Origin: Circinella minor
Taxonomy: Eukaryota > Mucoromycota > Mucoromycetes > Mucorales > Lichtheimiaceae
DNA length: 48,184 bases
Assembly (NCBI GenBank): GCA_016758965.1
Contig: JAEPRB010000280.1
Coordinates: 1 to 48,184 of the forward strand
Reading direction: 5' to 3'
The stretch's first letter is position 1; every line of letters starts with the position of its first letter. Position numbers and translations under genes: made by a program. The notes below the pieces were generated by a model. That model did not search any database and was not told the DNA's origin. It saw nothing but the letters and a program-made list of their open reading frames with translations. Positions 9,777 through 21,199 of the stretch are shown here, piece by piece.

Positions 9777-10968
9777 ACAGCACTTGAATCTGTTTGTCGC
9801 ACACCAGTACAGAGACTAATTAGTTCATTGTACTGTGTGTTCACAAAACCTGGGATAGCTTACTATTAAACTGTTAATGCATGGTTAGTAGATTTGAGAC
9901 TAATATCTCCTGCTTTTGAAGAAAACGTTATCTGGTGAGTTTTGTTCCAATACCTATCGTTTCTATAATTCATATATATAGCCTTTGTCTTTAAGTTATA
10001 TACAGTTATTACATGCTTGGTTATTTTTCGGAATTTACCTTCTGCGTTGTTCGTGATACTGGGTTGATAGTTAGCCGAAGTAAAGGTAAAATAGTAAATT
10101 TCTTTTTAGCGTGTGCTACAAACAAGTTTTCTTTTTCAAAATTTAGACAAACTTAAGTTTTGATTTCCACTAAATTCTCCAAACCTCATTTAATGTAAAG
10201 AAATAACTCTTAGCCTAATATCATATGGTAGGCACCGACTCGCCACTCTTTTTATTATCCTTATTCCAAATGCGCCACCTTTCTTGTTGTGTTTATAGTG
10301 ACACCAACTAGCTAAGAATTACGCACTACTTCAAATGTTATTGAATTAGAGTTAAGATTGTAATTCATTTTTATAATAAGTACTTGCATTTTGAGGTTTT
10401 GCGAGCATTTCTTTGCTTTAAAACTTTCCAGGCGTTTGCTGTAAACATGTAGAGAGAGGATAGAAAGCTAATAGGATATCGGTTTAAGGCGGCGTGTTGT
10501 ATTTGGCCGTTCAGGCGCAACGTTCTAACTATTTGTAGAGCGCTGATCATTACCATTAAATACGACTAAAGATAAGCTTTATTGATGCAAAAGTATATTA
10601 CTGCACTATTCATACATATTGATAACTAACATCAGAAAGAAATGGTTTTTATCGTGGTATACATTCAATATAGGTATCAATATGCTTTCCTTAGTTACCT
10701 CAGCCGCGATAAAAGATAGGAGTATTATTTTCTATTAAAATTGTGATAAATAGCGGAAGTAGGTAGCATCTGATAGGTACTGAGTGCAATTTGGCATCAT
10801 CATTGCACAGAGCCATTATTTATCTTCCTTATTCTAAACTTTATTCATATATGGAGAGGATATTACCATATTTGACTTTGTTAATAATGTACAATTCTCA
10901 GATTATTCTCACACAAAATTAAAAAAAAATGTCCCAACTTACAAAAACGTTTTTTACTGATATAATGC

Positions 10969-10986
10969 CTCAGCAACGTTGCCGAG
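10969..10986. repeat. 18-bp near-perfect palindrome
   Basis: CTCAGCAACGTTGCCGAG: the two arms match except for one symmetrical position. It sits in a locally GC-richer patch (TTGCCGAGTTTGTGGGCCC) with no coding frame. It could be a dimeric factor site or a hairpin; function unknown. Confidence 0.6.
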
Positions 10987-11767
10987 TTTGTGGGCCCAAC
11001 ATGACGTTTTGTTTATAGTATATTATATGCACTTATTTGAACGGTTTTGTACCACGTGAATGCTAATCAAAATAATAAGATGTTCCAAGATGTTGGATAA
11101 TGGTTGCACAAAGAAACGTGTGTTAACTTATAAAAACAAAAAGAAGAAACAGGAAAAGAGAATGTGTTATTTTTTCTTTTTGTTCTACACAAAAGTCAAT
11201 CGACATTATTATATATTTTTGTTATTGGGAATTTATTCTCCCCAAAAAAAAATATTCATAAACAACCAATTAGAAACCAGCTATGAATATCTTTTATATG
11301 TTTCTTTTTCACTCTTCGATTTTTATATCCAAGTAATAATATCTTAATAATACATGATGTTGACACTATTTATTTTTATTTTTAAATCCCAAATTTATGC
11401 CGTTAGAAAAAGAACAAAAAAAAAAAGCTTTTTTTCTGCACCTTGTGAAACCCGAAAAAAGAACTTTTGGGTGCCACATTTTCTCAAGAACGAATCGGGG
11501 AATTTATGTAACAGTTTTTTTTTTTCTGAAACACAGCTAATAACTTCTACTTAAGCTGATGAGGTCCATTTATTGGGTGCTTTGATTAAAATTGGTAGAC
11601 TCTTTCGGATAAAGCCCGAAAAAATTGTATCTTTATATTATTTAGTAGATAAATCTCACATAAGTGAAGTATAGATAAATACAAATAGAATAATAATCAA
11701 AAGCGAAGCGCTTTTAAGCAATCATTATACATCAAAAAAGATTTAGGTATGGATAATAAACATATTA

Positions 11768-11931
11768 ATGATCTGCGGCCGAATTATTTTTCAATTTATG
11801 TGCCCTGTAATTTCAAGTTTGTGCTGTTTATAACACTAATATACAAGGATTTCCGAAGTTGAAAATAATTAATAGCAAACATGAAATTACAGAGCACATA
11901 AATTGAAAAATAATATTGGGCCGCGAATCAT
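11768..11931. mobile_element. Fold-back MITE, 164 bp, TA-flanked
   Basis: The two ends are long inverted repeats of about 54 bases (left arm 11768-11821, right arm about 11877-11931). They share ATTTTTCAATTTATGTGC and TGTAATTTCA with a handful of mismatches and a 2-base indel, around a spacer of about 55 bases with no coding capacity. TA dinucleotides flank both ends (11766-11767 and 11932-11933), as expected for TA target-site duplication by Tc1/mariner-type transposases. It is non-autonomous by size; the parent element is not in the window. Confidence 0.8.
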
Positions 11932-12731
11932 TAGGAAAAAAACCAATATGATCTTCTATGTATAAGGGAGAGCACTCTTAGGGAGCTAGCGAATTTTAAT
12001 GCCTCCAATATTATATTATAAAACATGAAAAACATTTACTTAGAAGACATGGACACCTGAAAATAATAATAGTTTAAATTTTCACGTTAAGAAATCTCAT
12101 GGAAAATCAGTGAGAATCACTTTCATTTTCTAACCTTTTTTTGTATGTAACAGTAGTATTTTCCGCCCCGTTAACCGTTTTAAATTCATGTGAATATAGA
12201 CATATCACAATACGACCGATCCTTATGGTCTAACAAATTCCACAAATTTTACAGATTATAGAATTATATTGTATATTTTAAAATAATAGAAGAGATATTT
12301 ATATCATTGTTGTAGTTATCTAAAAAAGCGTGACAACCAATCAAAATCACATAGTGAAAAGAAAAAATACAGTTCTTTGGTTCTACGTAGCACCTCCGCC
12401 CGTGCATAGACAGAATTACTTTTCAGGCATACATTGAAAAGGTTACTGACACGTATAAATGCTGCACTAAAAAAAAACTTCATTGTTTGTTGTTGTTGTT
12501 GTTGTTGTTGATCTACGCCTTTCTTCCATTATTAAAAGGGCGTTTTCATTCTATTTCTAGGAAGTTGAAAAACACAAGTTTTATGTCGATAAATGTGAAA
12601 CCAACGCATTTGCTATTCATATTGAACCCTTCTAAACTCATTCAATTAGTTTTCATTCACTCACTCAGATCTGATAAATCTCTTCTCCTCCTTTGTTCTT
12701 ATTTTTTTTTGGTTTTTTCTCCATCCCCCCC

Positions 12732-12735
<4 letters not shown>

Positions 12736-12769
<34 letters not shown>
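12736..12769. repeat. (AT)n microsatellite
   Basis: About 17 AT units following a C-rich/pyrimidine stretch, roughly 600 bases upstream of the velvet gene start. Confidence 0.9.
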
Positions 12770-12772
<3 letters not shown>

Positions 12773-13374
12773 TTGTTTCCTATATTCTCTTTTTAACAAT
12801 TGTCCCTTTCACCCCAACAATACCCCTCCAAAAAAAAAAGAAATATAAAAGTATATTAACAGAGACCTTTTTATCCTGGTAGTCGGAGCTGGACCCGAAA
12901 AACTGGTAACTTGGTGGGTGCATTCTCTTTTTGTTGCCTGATGGGCAATGCGTTCTATGTTAAGGTTAATAGTTAAAAAAACAGCCCTAATCCATTCATC
13001 TCAAATTTTCTTTTTTTCTTCTTTTTTATTTATTTATTCTTTTTTCTATTGTTTGTAAAAAGAAAACTTTTCTTTTCTTTCTTCTTTCTTTCTTCTTTCT
13101 ATTTTTTTTCCAGCAACCCTCATTCTGAATTCAGTTTTTGTTTTTTATTTTTTTTATTTTTTGAGATCTCTTGATCGTCTTTGACGCACACAAAAAACAA
13201 CTTGCTTCTTTTGCATAATATTATTTAACCCTTTTTGCTGCTTTTCGTATTCAAACAAAACAAAAAGAAAACAATTATATAATCATCACTCAAACATCGG
13301 TCCAATCAGCCCCCTCTCTTTTTTTTTGAGAGAATATACAAAAAAAAAATAGTAAAAAGGTGTAAGAATTAAAG

Positions 13375-15019
13375 ATGAATATCTCGGTACCACCGCCGTT
13401 AGGTCTCGGGCGGCCTAGTAGGCAAAGCATTCAGTATCGTTTAGGTAATTCACTTGTACCTTTTTTTTATACATTTAACCAAAAAAAAACTGAACGATTG
13501 AAACCTATTAAATAATTTAGTTGTTGTTCAACAACCGACAAGAGCTCGATGTTGTGGATTTGGGGAAAAAGACAAACGACCTATTAATCCACCACCTATT
13601 CTTCAACTTCACATCACGAATTCAGATGGATCTTTGACACCTGTTAGGTAAAAGATAGTAAATAAAATTGGTTTTTATTAGTAACTGTATTAACGTTTAT
13701 CATGTTTATGATACTTTAGCGAAACAGATAATGTTTCACATTTAATTGCTCAGTGTGATTTATTTTCTGCAGATAGAAAAGATAATCGTAACGTTGTTTA
13801 TAATCCTGCATCTATTAATCCCGCCTATCCAAATAGTAATGCTGCCGTTATGTCGTTCCAGGATCCAAAACCTATTCGTAACTTTTTAGGTACTTTAGTT
13901 TCAAATGCTCATCAACTAATGGATCTACAAGATCGAATGGGGATCTTCTTTATTTTCCATGATGTTTCTGTTCGAACAGAAGGTAACTTTTGTCTCCGCT
14001 TTCGGTTCATTGATTTATCAGCTGGGTAAAGTTTCATTTTTTTATTAGACAAGGAATTCTAAAAGGAGAAAAAAAAGTATTCTATTTGAGGTATATTTTA
14101 AGATTTTTTTAATGAGTCTATATTACTTTGTTAGTGAACCCTTGACAATGAGCACTCAAGTGTTACATGAAGTTTTTTCAGATTCATTCTCGGTTTATTC
14201 TGCAAAGAATTTTCCTGGAATGACAGGTAATATGAAATAAGCTCTTTATAATTTAGTCACCCATTACCTAGTGACCCTAGTTGTTGCTTAGTGATCTTGG
14301 TTATTATCTAATTACATATAAAGATGTATTAGAACTTTATTGACTGTTTGTTTTTTTTATCCACAGGAACCACACCATTATCACTTTGCTTTTCAAAACA
14401 AGGAATCAAAATATCTGTTCGTAAAGGTCCAGGTACGAAACGTACATCCGACAATATATATGGAGAATCATCAGGATCTTCGTCGCCCATACCAGGTTCG
14501 ACAACAACTGCTGCATCATATTCATCATCCTCTACATCAGCACAAAATTCTGTATCTCATAAAATGTCTGTACAGCAACAACAACAGGAGCAGGATGAAA
14601 TTAATAAACATCAGCAAAGTGTTACTGCTTTAACAACGTTTGTAACTTCAGGAACACAAAGAACGGGGGGAAAAGGAGGGATTTCCAAGGGCAACACCAG
14701 CAATAACCAAATGGAGGAGTTAGAGGAGACAGCGTTTACTATTGAATCTCGGAAACAGGAAGCAATGAAAAATAAAACTTCCTCTACCAATACCACCAAT
14801 GCAATATCATCTGCTGTGGAGAATTCTTTCACATCTTCATCATGCAGTCGTCCTCTATCTTACCATGGTAATGCGACTCCAATTCCTAGTACAACCAATA
14901 CAACACAATACACGAAAATTCATATTTCATCAGTGCTGGCGTCTGATGATGATGACGATAATAGTGGTGATAACAGTGGTCCCGGATGGCCACAGCATCA
15001 ACAATATCCATGGCAATAA
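13375..15019 (+). CDS. Velvet-domain regulatory protein
   Basis: Five exons (13375-13444, 13521-13647, 13720-14025, 14135-14226, 14367-15019) join in phase to 415 residues. The velvet domain spans about 28-224: QQPTRARCCGFGEKDKRP, then INPPPILQLHI, GTLVSNAHQLMDLQDRMGIF, EGNFCLRFRFIDLSAG and FPGMTGTTPLSLCFSKQGIK, all recognisable family blocks. Velvet proteins are fungal NF-kB-fold DNA-binding regulators that dimerise and link development, sporulation and metabolism to environmental cues. The domain lacks the long insertion typical of VelB, so I assign only the family, not a subtype. The C-terminal 190 residues are Ser/Thr/Gln/Asn-rich and end with an acidic DDDDDN patch, likely disordered and perhaps activating. 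It is followed in the same direction by the TBC gene. Confidence 0.9.
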
Positions 15020-16528
15020 TTAAGTTTCTGTTCAATATATATAGAATATTCATGGAAACAGAAAAAAAAATCATACGAATCAACTGTACGCCCCCACTCA
15101 CGTTTCCTTCACTCCTTTGATCTCCTTTATATCCATCATAATTCTTTCTATCTTCCTTTTTTTCTCCTTAGATTTTTTTTATATTTTATTCGTCTCGGAA
15201 GTTTCTCTTTTTTTATTTTCATGCTGTGGTATTTTATTATTTTTCTTATTATCTTCATACATTTTGCTGATAATTTCTTCTTTTTTGTATATATAATAGT
15301 TCACTGTTGTAGATACTAATTCACGCAAACATTCTATAACTAGAAAAAAAAGTATACAAGCAAAACACACATATAACACATTATTCAACATTTCGATTTC
15401 TTCTTGTTCATTAAGCGCATATCTTCACCCTATTCACGCATATTAAACCCATTATCTATCATTATTCATTGTCATTATCATCATTAGTTTTATTAGTATC
15501 ACCATTGTTCTTCATATTATATAATCACTCATCTTTCATAATTCATCTTCAAAAAATAACATTACATTTTTATCACATTGAACTTTTTACATATATAACT
15601 GTAGTAATCAAATGTTTTCTTTTTTTTTCGATCATCCCGTTCCACTCCTACTCACTCTCTTATAAATTTTTAGATAATATAAACTTAGGTAGAAAGATAG
15701 AGAAACTGAGGAAAATATAACCTCCTTAAAAGAAACTACGCTTTTTTTTGTCACTCAGCATATGCAACTGGAGATGAAAATGACACCAAAAAAATATACT
15801 GTCAGGCATTCATTAGTTGCTTATTTGCCCCCGCCCCTGATCAGTAAAAGGGGCACAGAAAAGAAAATATTAGTCTTCTTAAAAACAGCACACATATATA
15901 ACCACATTATATATAATATAATTCAATCTCTTTTTTTTTTCCCTCTTTCTCTTTTGCTTTTTACTCTTTTTATATATTTATATGTGTGTGTATATCTACA
16001 CTTGTTTACATCTTGTTGAATAATACCTACCTCTTTTTATTCTCCTCTTTCTTATTCGAACAGTTATTTAATATAAATTTATACCCACCCACATAGTACA
16101 ACTAATAACATTATAATAAAAAGCGTACTTGATAAAAAGGGTATGGTGTTACACTAACGTTGCACGAAAAACGTGAACTGATCCTTTCATTTTTTTTCTT
16201 ATTAGGGCCCGTCTCTCCAAATAATAATCAAATAATAATATAATATAATATAATATAATATACTACACCAAACCAAACCAAAACCAAAAACTTAATAACT
16301 ACCTTTTTCCCTTTCTTTTCTCTCTTTACTTAATACACTTACTTATTGCTATACTACTCCCAACCTTACTCAAACCCGATCCCCCATTTTTTTTATTAGC
16401 CCCTCCTTCTATATTACCCGTGGTTTTTTTTCTTATTCTTCTTGCTAATTATATATCTTTCTTTTTTTTTCGTTTCTTCTTCTTTTCTTCTTATTTAACA
16501 GTATCTTTCAGTTTCTTCTTTATATTAT
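15020..16528. other. Intergenic region, strongly pyrimidine-rich on the plus strand
   Basis: Holds the 3' region of the velvet gene and the leader of the TBC gene. Most of it is T/C-rich with AT blocks, including a (TAATA)n-like run near 16231-16262 and an ACCAAACCAAACC run just after. Frames read here (15469-15720, 15762-16019) are Phe/Ser/Leu-rich by-products of the pyrimidine bias and are not called as genes. Confidence 0.55.
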
Positions 16529-19500
16529 ATGTCAGTCGAACTAAACTACAATAATAATACTACTACTACTTCGCTCCGAGAAGTATTAGAAGACGAGGAA
16601 AAGAAACAACAATTCCATGATAATGGGAACAGCAATATTGATACGAATGATAAGAAAATGAAGTTGTCACCCGAAGTTATTACAAGATTACATCAACTTC
16701 AAGATGCCAATCGACCTGTTTCTATTGACGAAATTCTTAAAGCAGCTAATCTTAGTCATCTTGGTGTTAATCAGCAACAACCCAAACCATCGAAATCAGA
16801 CGATAATCGATTGCTTTCAACACCATTAGAACAAGATGACATTGTTCCAACAAAGTCTGCTTCAATGACTTTAGCTGAAAGACGTCGCATTCCTGCTTCA
16901 ACTGAAAAGTTACGTTTGTATGCTCAAATTACTCAGTCATCGACATTAGTTTCTTCTTCTTCTTCTTCTTCTTCTTCAAAACCAATACAACAAGAAGAGA
17001 ATAATAATAATAATAATAATAGTCTGCTTGAAAGATATGAAAGCGAAAATGATGAATTGCCACCAGAGGTAAACTTTCTTTTTTTTCAGTCACCACTTTT
17101 TACTTGAGATATTCCCCGGGTCGCGCCCTTCCTCTCTTTTCGATCCCCCGACCCCCAGAAACCCGTCTCCACACATAACCCCTTTCTCTTTCTTTTTTTC
17201 GTCTCCTATCGCGCCCGCATTTCATATCTATATTTTATACAGCCAATATTTATCTATATATATTACGATCCAAATCAAAAACGAAAAAATTCGATTAAAT
17301 ACAAAATATTAACATTGATATTAATATAAATATTACTGGTAATAATAATTTTTAAATAGGATGCCGATCTTGATTTACTGGCACACCTTGAACGACAACA
17401 AAATCTACTTGTTGCCGATCCAAAATCCGCATGCATCGATTCTAGCGGGTTATCATCTCAAATCAATAACATTTTAAATAATAATAATAACGACGAACAG
17501 AAAGAAGAAGATGAATTTTGGAAATGTATTAGCGAAGATTACAATACAGTAGTACCTCGAATAGCCAGACTTTTGATTAGTCGTTTGCGCCTTTATGGAA
17601 TTGTTACTTCTTGGCGTAGTATCGTCTGGCAAGCCATGGCACAATCATCTGATACCCACCTGGCATCTATGTATGAGAAACTTGTTCAAGGTGATATGGG
17701 TATATCCTCCTACGAACGAGTGATCGATCGGGATGTTGCCCGAATGACCGACCATCATTATCGTGAAGCAATGGCTCGTCTACTTAAAGCGTATAGTGTG
17801 TACGACGCTCATGTCGGATATTGTCAAGGACTTGCAATGCTTGCACGGCCCCTTCTTATGGTGGTAAAAAAAATAAAGTTTTTTTTATTAGCTAATGTTT
17901 GTTTGTTTTTGATGAAATATAAACTAAAAAAATTGTTATTTGCCATCTACTTTATCTTAATATTTTAGATGCCTGAACAACAAGCTTTTTGTACTTTTGT
18001 CAGGTAAATAACCGATCTCATTTCACTATTATAATATAAAGAAACGGTTATGAAATCATTTCTCTCCTATTCTCTCCTGTGTTTGTCTCTCTGGCGAATT
18101 ATTTTTTATCCCTTAAAAATTATCATGAAGGTCTCCCTAAAATCTACTATCTTTTATTTTATAGATTGATGGAAACTCACGAAATGCGTACCCTCTTTAT
18201 GCTAAATATGGAAGGGCTCCATCTGCGGTTACATCAATTCCAAACATTATTAGTACAGCAATGTCCTCTATTGTCCCAACATTTATCAGAACATAGTATC
18301 CATGCCCCTATGTATGCATCTCAATGGTTCTTGACATTATTTGCCTCGTCGTTACCAACTGCTGTTACCTTACGTATGTACGATCTCGTTTTTTCTCAGG
18401 GTGCCATTCCGACCATGATGCGCGTGGCGATAGCGGTAATGCAAAAGCATCAGGAGCGGCTTCTGAATATAGGTCAATTTGAGCAACTAATGATGTATTT
18501 AACCAGTGGTACATTATTTGATGATGCCAACGAATTGGTGATGATTGTATTGGATACATTGACGAGTACTATTACTATGACAAAACTGGACAGTATTGCT
18601 GAAAACTATCAAAAAGAAAATGAACAAGCCAAAGATCGTGCTCAACAGTTATTGAACGTTCGACTTAACAATAAAACAAATCGACGAAATAAACGTGAAT
18701 CGTGGTTTTCCTGGGGTAGCAGTAGTTCATTACTTAACAACAGCAATGAAGCGACAGCATCATCCAGGGAAATGACTGTCTCACCGCCAACATCACCACT
18801 TTCACCCGCTCCCAGTAACAAATCATCATTGGATAATTACCGTAATGTTTCTTCCTTACATCAACAAATCGAAGATTTAGTTACTGCTTTATCTCAATTA
18901 CAAAAAGAACACTCTCAGTTGAATGAAAATGTTACTGCTATGAAAATGCATCAAATTGATTATGAAACCGAACGTAACAAGTTGACAAAACGTAATACGA
19001 CTTTGGAAAAGAGGTTAAAGAAGTACAAGACTAAGCTAGCCAACGCAACTGCTGTAACACCATTAACCAATGGTTTGCCACCTTCAGCAGCGGCGACACC
19101 CAAAAATAGAATCGAAAAACTCGAAAAGGATAATGAATTCAAATCCTTTGTTGACTCATTGCGTATGAGTGGCGATTTTGGTTCCTTGATTGCGGGAGCT
19201 CTTGCCACCGATGGTAGCAGCGATAGTGACAACAATATAATCGCTACCAGCAACAAAAAAACCAGGGAAGTCAACAACAAAAACTCATCTTCTACATCCA
19301 CCCGCTCTTCCGTCACAGCCAGTACTTCATCTTATCGTCATAGCAACAGCAGTAGTCAACATGATGATAGTGAAAATGATACGGTTGCCACCGCTATTGA
19401 AGATTTATCTCCCATCAACGACAAGGACAACAACAAAGAACGAGGTGAAGCATTACATCATGTCACATCTGAGCTTGTTGCTATCAAATTGGCAAATTTC

Positions 19501-20409
19501 GAAATGGGACAAAAATACGAACAAATGTGTCATAAATATCACCAATTGGATAAACAATGGAATGCATCACAACATGAACAAACAGAATTGAAACAACAAG
19601 TGAATGATTTACAAACGACTATCGAGACCTTGCAGCTTGAGAAGGAGCAAATTCTGCAGGAGCACGAGGATATATCCAGGGAGAATGAGGAGTTGATGGA
19701 AAAGAACATGGCTGCTAAGCGGACCTCTGCGGAGCTTCAGTTTGAAAAGATGAGCATGAGTAAAGAAATGGAGAAATTGGAAAAACGAGTTCAAACGTTG
19801 GAAAAAGAAAAACAAGAATATTTTATGCCTAGAGGAACATTTTCTGAAGAAGTTTTTGCCGCTCATCGAATCCTTTTTGAAACAACTAAAAAAGAACAAG
19901 AACACCATAATCAAGGACTATCACGTCGCCATACTTTACAAATACAAACAACAAAAAATAACGAAGAAGGATTTCAATCTAAGTATGTTGAAAGTGACTT
20001 ACGTTGTCGAGAACTGGAAAAATTATTAGCAGAAGCCAAAGTTAAATTAGCGGAATATGAAGCATCCACTATGCCATTATCACCGCGGGCATCACTTCAA
20101 CGTTCCTCAATTCATATGAAACGCACATCCACCGCATCTCTCTCCATGTTAGCAAGTCGAGTTACGTCACCTACTTCAATTACTGACCCAAGCCGACGGG
20201 ATTCCGCTGAAAGTTATGCATCATCTGTCACTTCAGCAACATCGTTAGGTAGTGCGTCTAATAATAATAATAGTAACACCAACAGTCATAACAAACGATC
20301 AAGTATGTATGCTCGTTTGTGGAATTCTGGGGGATCTGTAACACCCTCAGTGGCAACTGTTGCCGCAAATAATACAAGAAACTCTGTCGTCGTCAAGCAG
20401 CAAATTTAG
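16529..20409 (+). CDS. TBC-domain Rab GTPase-activating protein with coiled-coil tail (Gyp5/EVI5-like)
   Basis: Four exons (16529-17068, 17360-17863, 17969-18003, 18165-20409) give 1107 residues. The TBC domain begins near residue 258 (GIVTSWRSIVWQAM). Both catalytic fingers are present: IDRDVAR with Arg308 and YCQGL with Gln336. These two residues stimulate GTP hydrolysis on Rab proteins. The domain continues through VMPEQQAFCTFVRLMETHEMR and SQWFLTLFASSLP. Charged heptad-like coiled coils follow (about 584-650, 785-915 and 968-995), giving the EVI5/Gyp5 layout; those relatives act in Golgi exit, polarised secretion and endosome traffic. Ser/Pro-rich linkers, including SPPTSPLSP, are likely phosphorylated. 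The donor of intron 2 could be 17861 or 17864; I chose 17864 because it keeps one residue (Val) expected in the domain alignment. Confidence 0.92.
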
Positions 20410-21199
20410 ATAGCTCTCTACTTTTATTTATTATTCTTTTTTTTTGTCATAAGCTTATTTCATTGTGCGAGTTATCTCTATTTTTTCTTTTTTCTCAATA
20501 TCTATTTATTTATTCTTTTTTTCTCATCCTTTATCATTCAAGTTGAAAACAGAAATATCTTCCAATCTCTACCACCTCCCTTTCTCACTCTTTATTCTTC
20601 TTATAATCGTCACTTCATTTTCCTTTTATCCTATACTTCTTACTCTTTACCACTCTACTTCTGTCAACCTCCTCTTTTCTTTTTTCTATTCTCTTCATAA
20701 AAATATATAAATATTATGAATATAAATAATAAAATGTTACGTTCTGTTTTTTCACTACTTTATAAAATATATTTTTTCTCCTTATTATCATTGCTAGATC
20801 ATATATAATATAATAACAACTCCACACAAATCACATGCAATAATAAAATCCGGGGTTAGTGTGACCTTAAGTATATAATTAGAAATATGATGTGTGTATT
20901 TGTTCTCGCATACTATATAATTATATAATCACAGTACAACTGAAACCTACTCATACGAGTTATTATATCACAACGCCCAAATCATTACATATGATGGTGA
21001 ATAAGAATCGGTTCCTGAAAGTTTACCTTTCACATGGGTGTTTCACAGACATATTTGATGTTACACACCCATTTACATTGGAAATCTCTATATAAGTCAG
21101 TCGCGTATGTGTGGAGTCAACAGTTTTCTTTTTTTTTGTTATTATCCTCTTTCTTCTCTGCCTCTTTTTTTTTAAAAAAAAAAACAATAGTAATACATA
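20410..21199. other. Intergenic region between TBC and START genes
   Basis: The first 300 bases are pyrimidine-rich 3' flank. From about 20700 the sequence is AT-rich, then becomes the START promoter with a TATA-like box at 21089. A poly-T/poly-A patch directly precedes the START start codon. No coding exon is seen. Confidence 0.55.
21089..21096 (+). promoter_or_regulatory. Probable TATA box of the START-domain gene
   Basis: TATATAAG lies 104 bases upstream of the ATG at 21200. It is followed by a TCAGTCG stretch and then a T-rich leader, a spacing that would place transcription start around 21120-21130. Identified by motif and position only. Confidence 0.5.

Larger units (their letters stand above)
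7397..13374. other. Six-kilobase gene-poor region with decayed fragments
   Basis: No complete gene could be built on either strand. Visible content: short exon-like fragments at 7963-8094 (+), 8433-8605 (-) and 10371-10556 (-); a (TAA)n run; a near-perfect palindrome at 10969; a fold-back MITE at 11768-11931; an (AT)n run at 12736; and, from about 12990, a pyrimidine-rich leader for the velvet gene at 13375. Longer plus-strand frames at 11060-11554 and 12487-12882 are homopolymer and dinucleotide reading and were not called. Confidence 0.55.

Noticed and set aside
12487..12882. 131-codon plus-strand frame
   Set aside because: It starts in a GTTGTTGTT run, crosses an (AT)n microsatellite and pyrimidine tracts, and has no domain.
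14799..15101. Overlapping frames on both strands in the velvet 3' exon
   Set aside because: They are shadows of the Ser/Asp-rich tail; the velvet frame is the one consistent with splicing.
15762..16019. 85-codon frame between the velvet and TBC genes
   Set aside because: Only the first 30 residues are mixed; the rest is pyrimidine-tract translation, and it lies in the likely leader of the TBC gene.
18960..19914. Minus-strand frames (Leu/Phe-rich) inside the TBC gene
   Set aside because: They mirror the coiled-coil codons (GAA/AAA read backwards as TTC/TTT) and overlap a well-supported coding exon.
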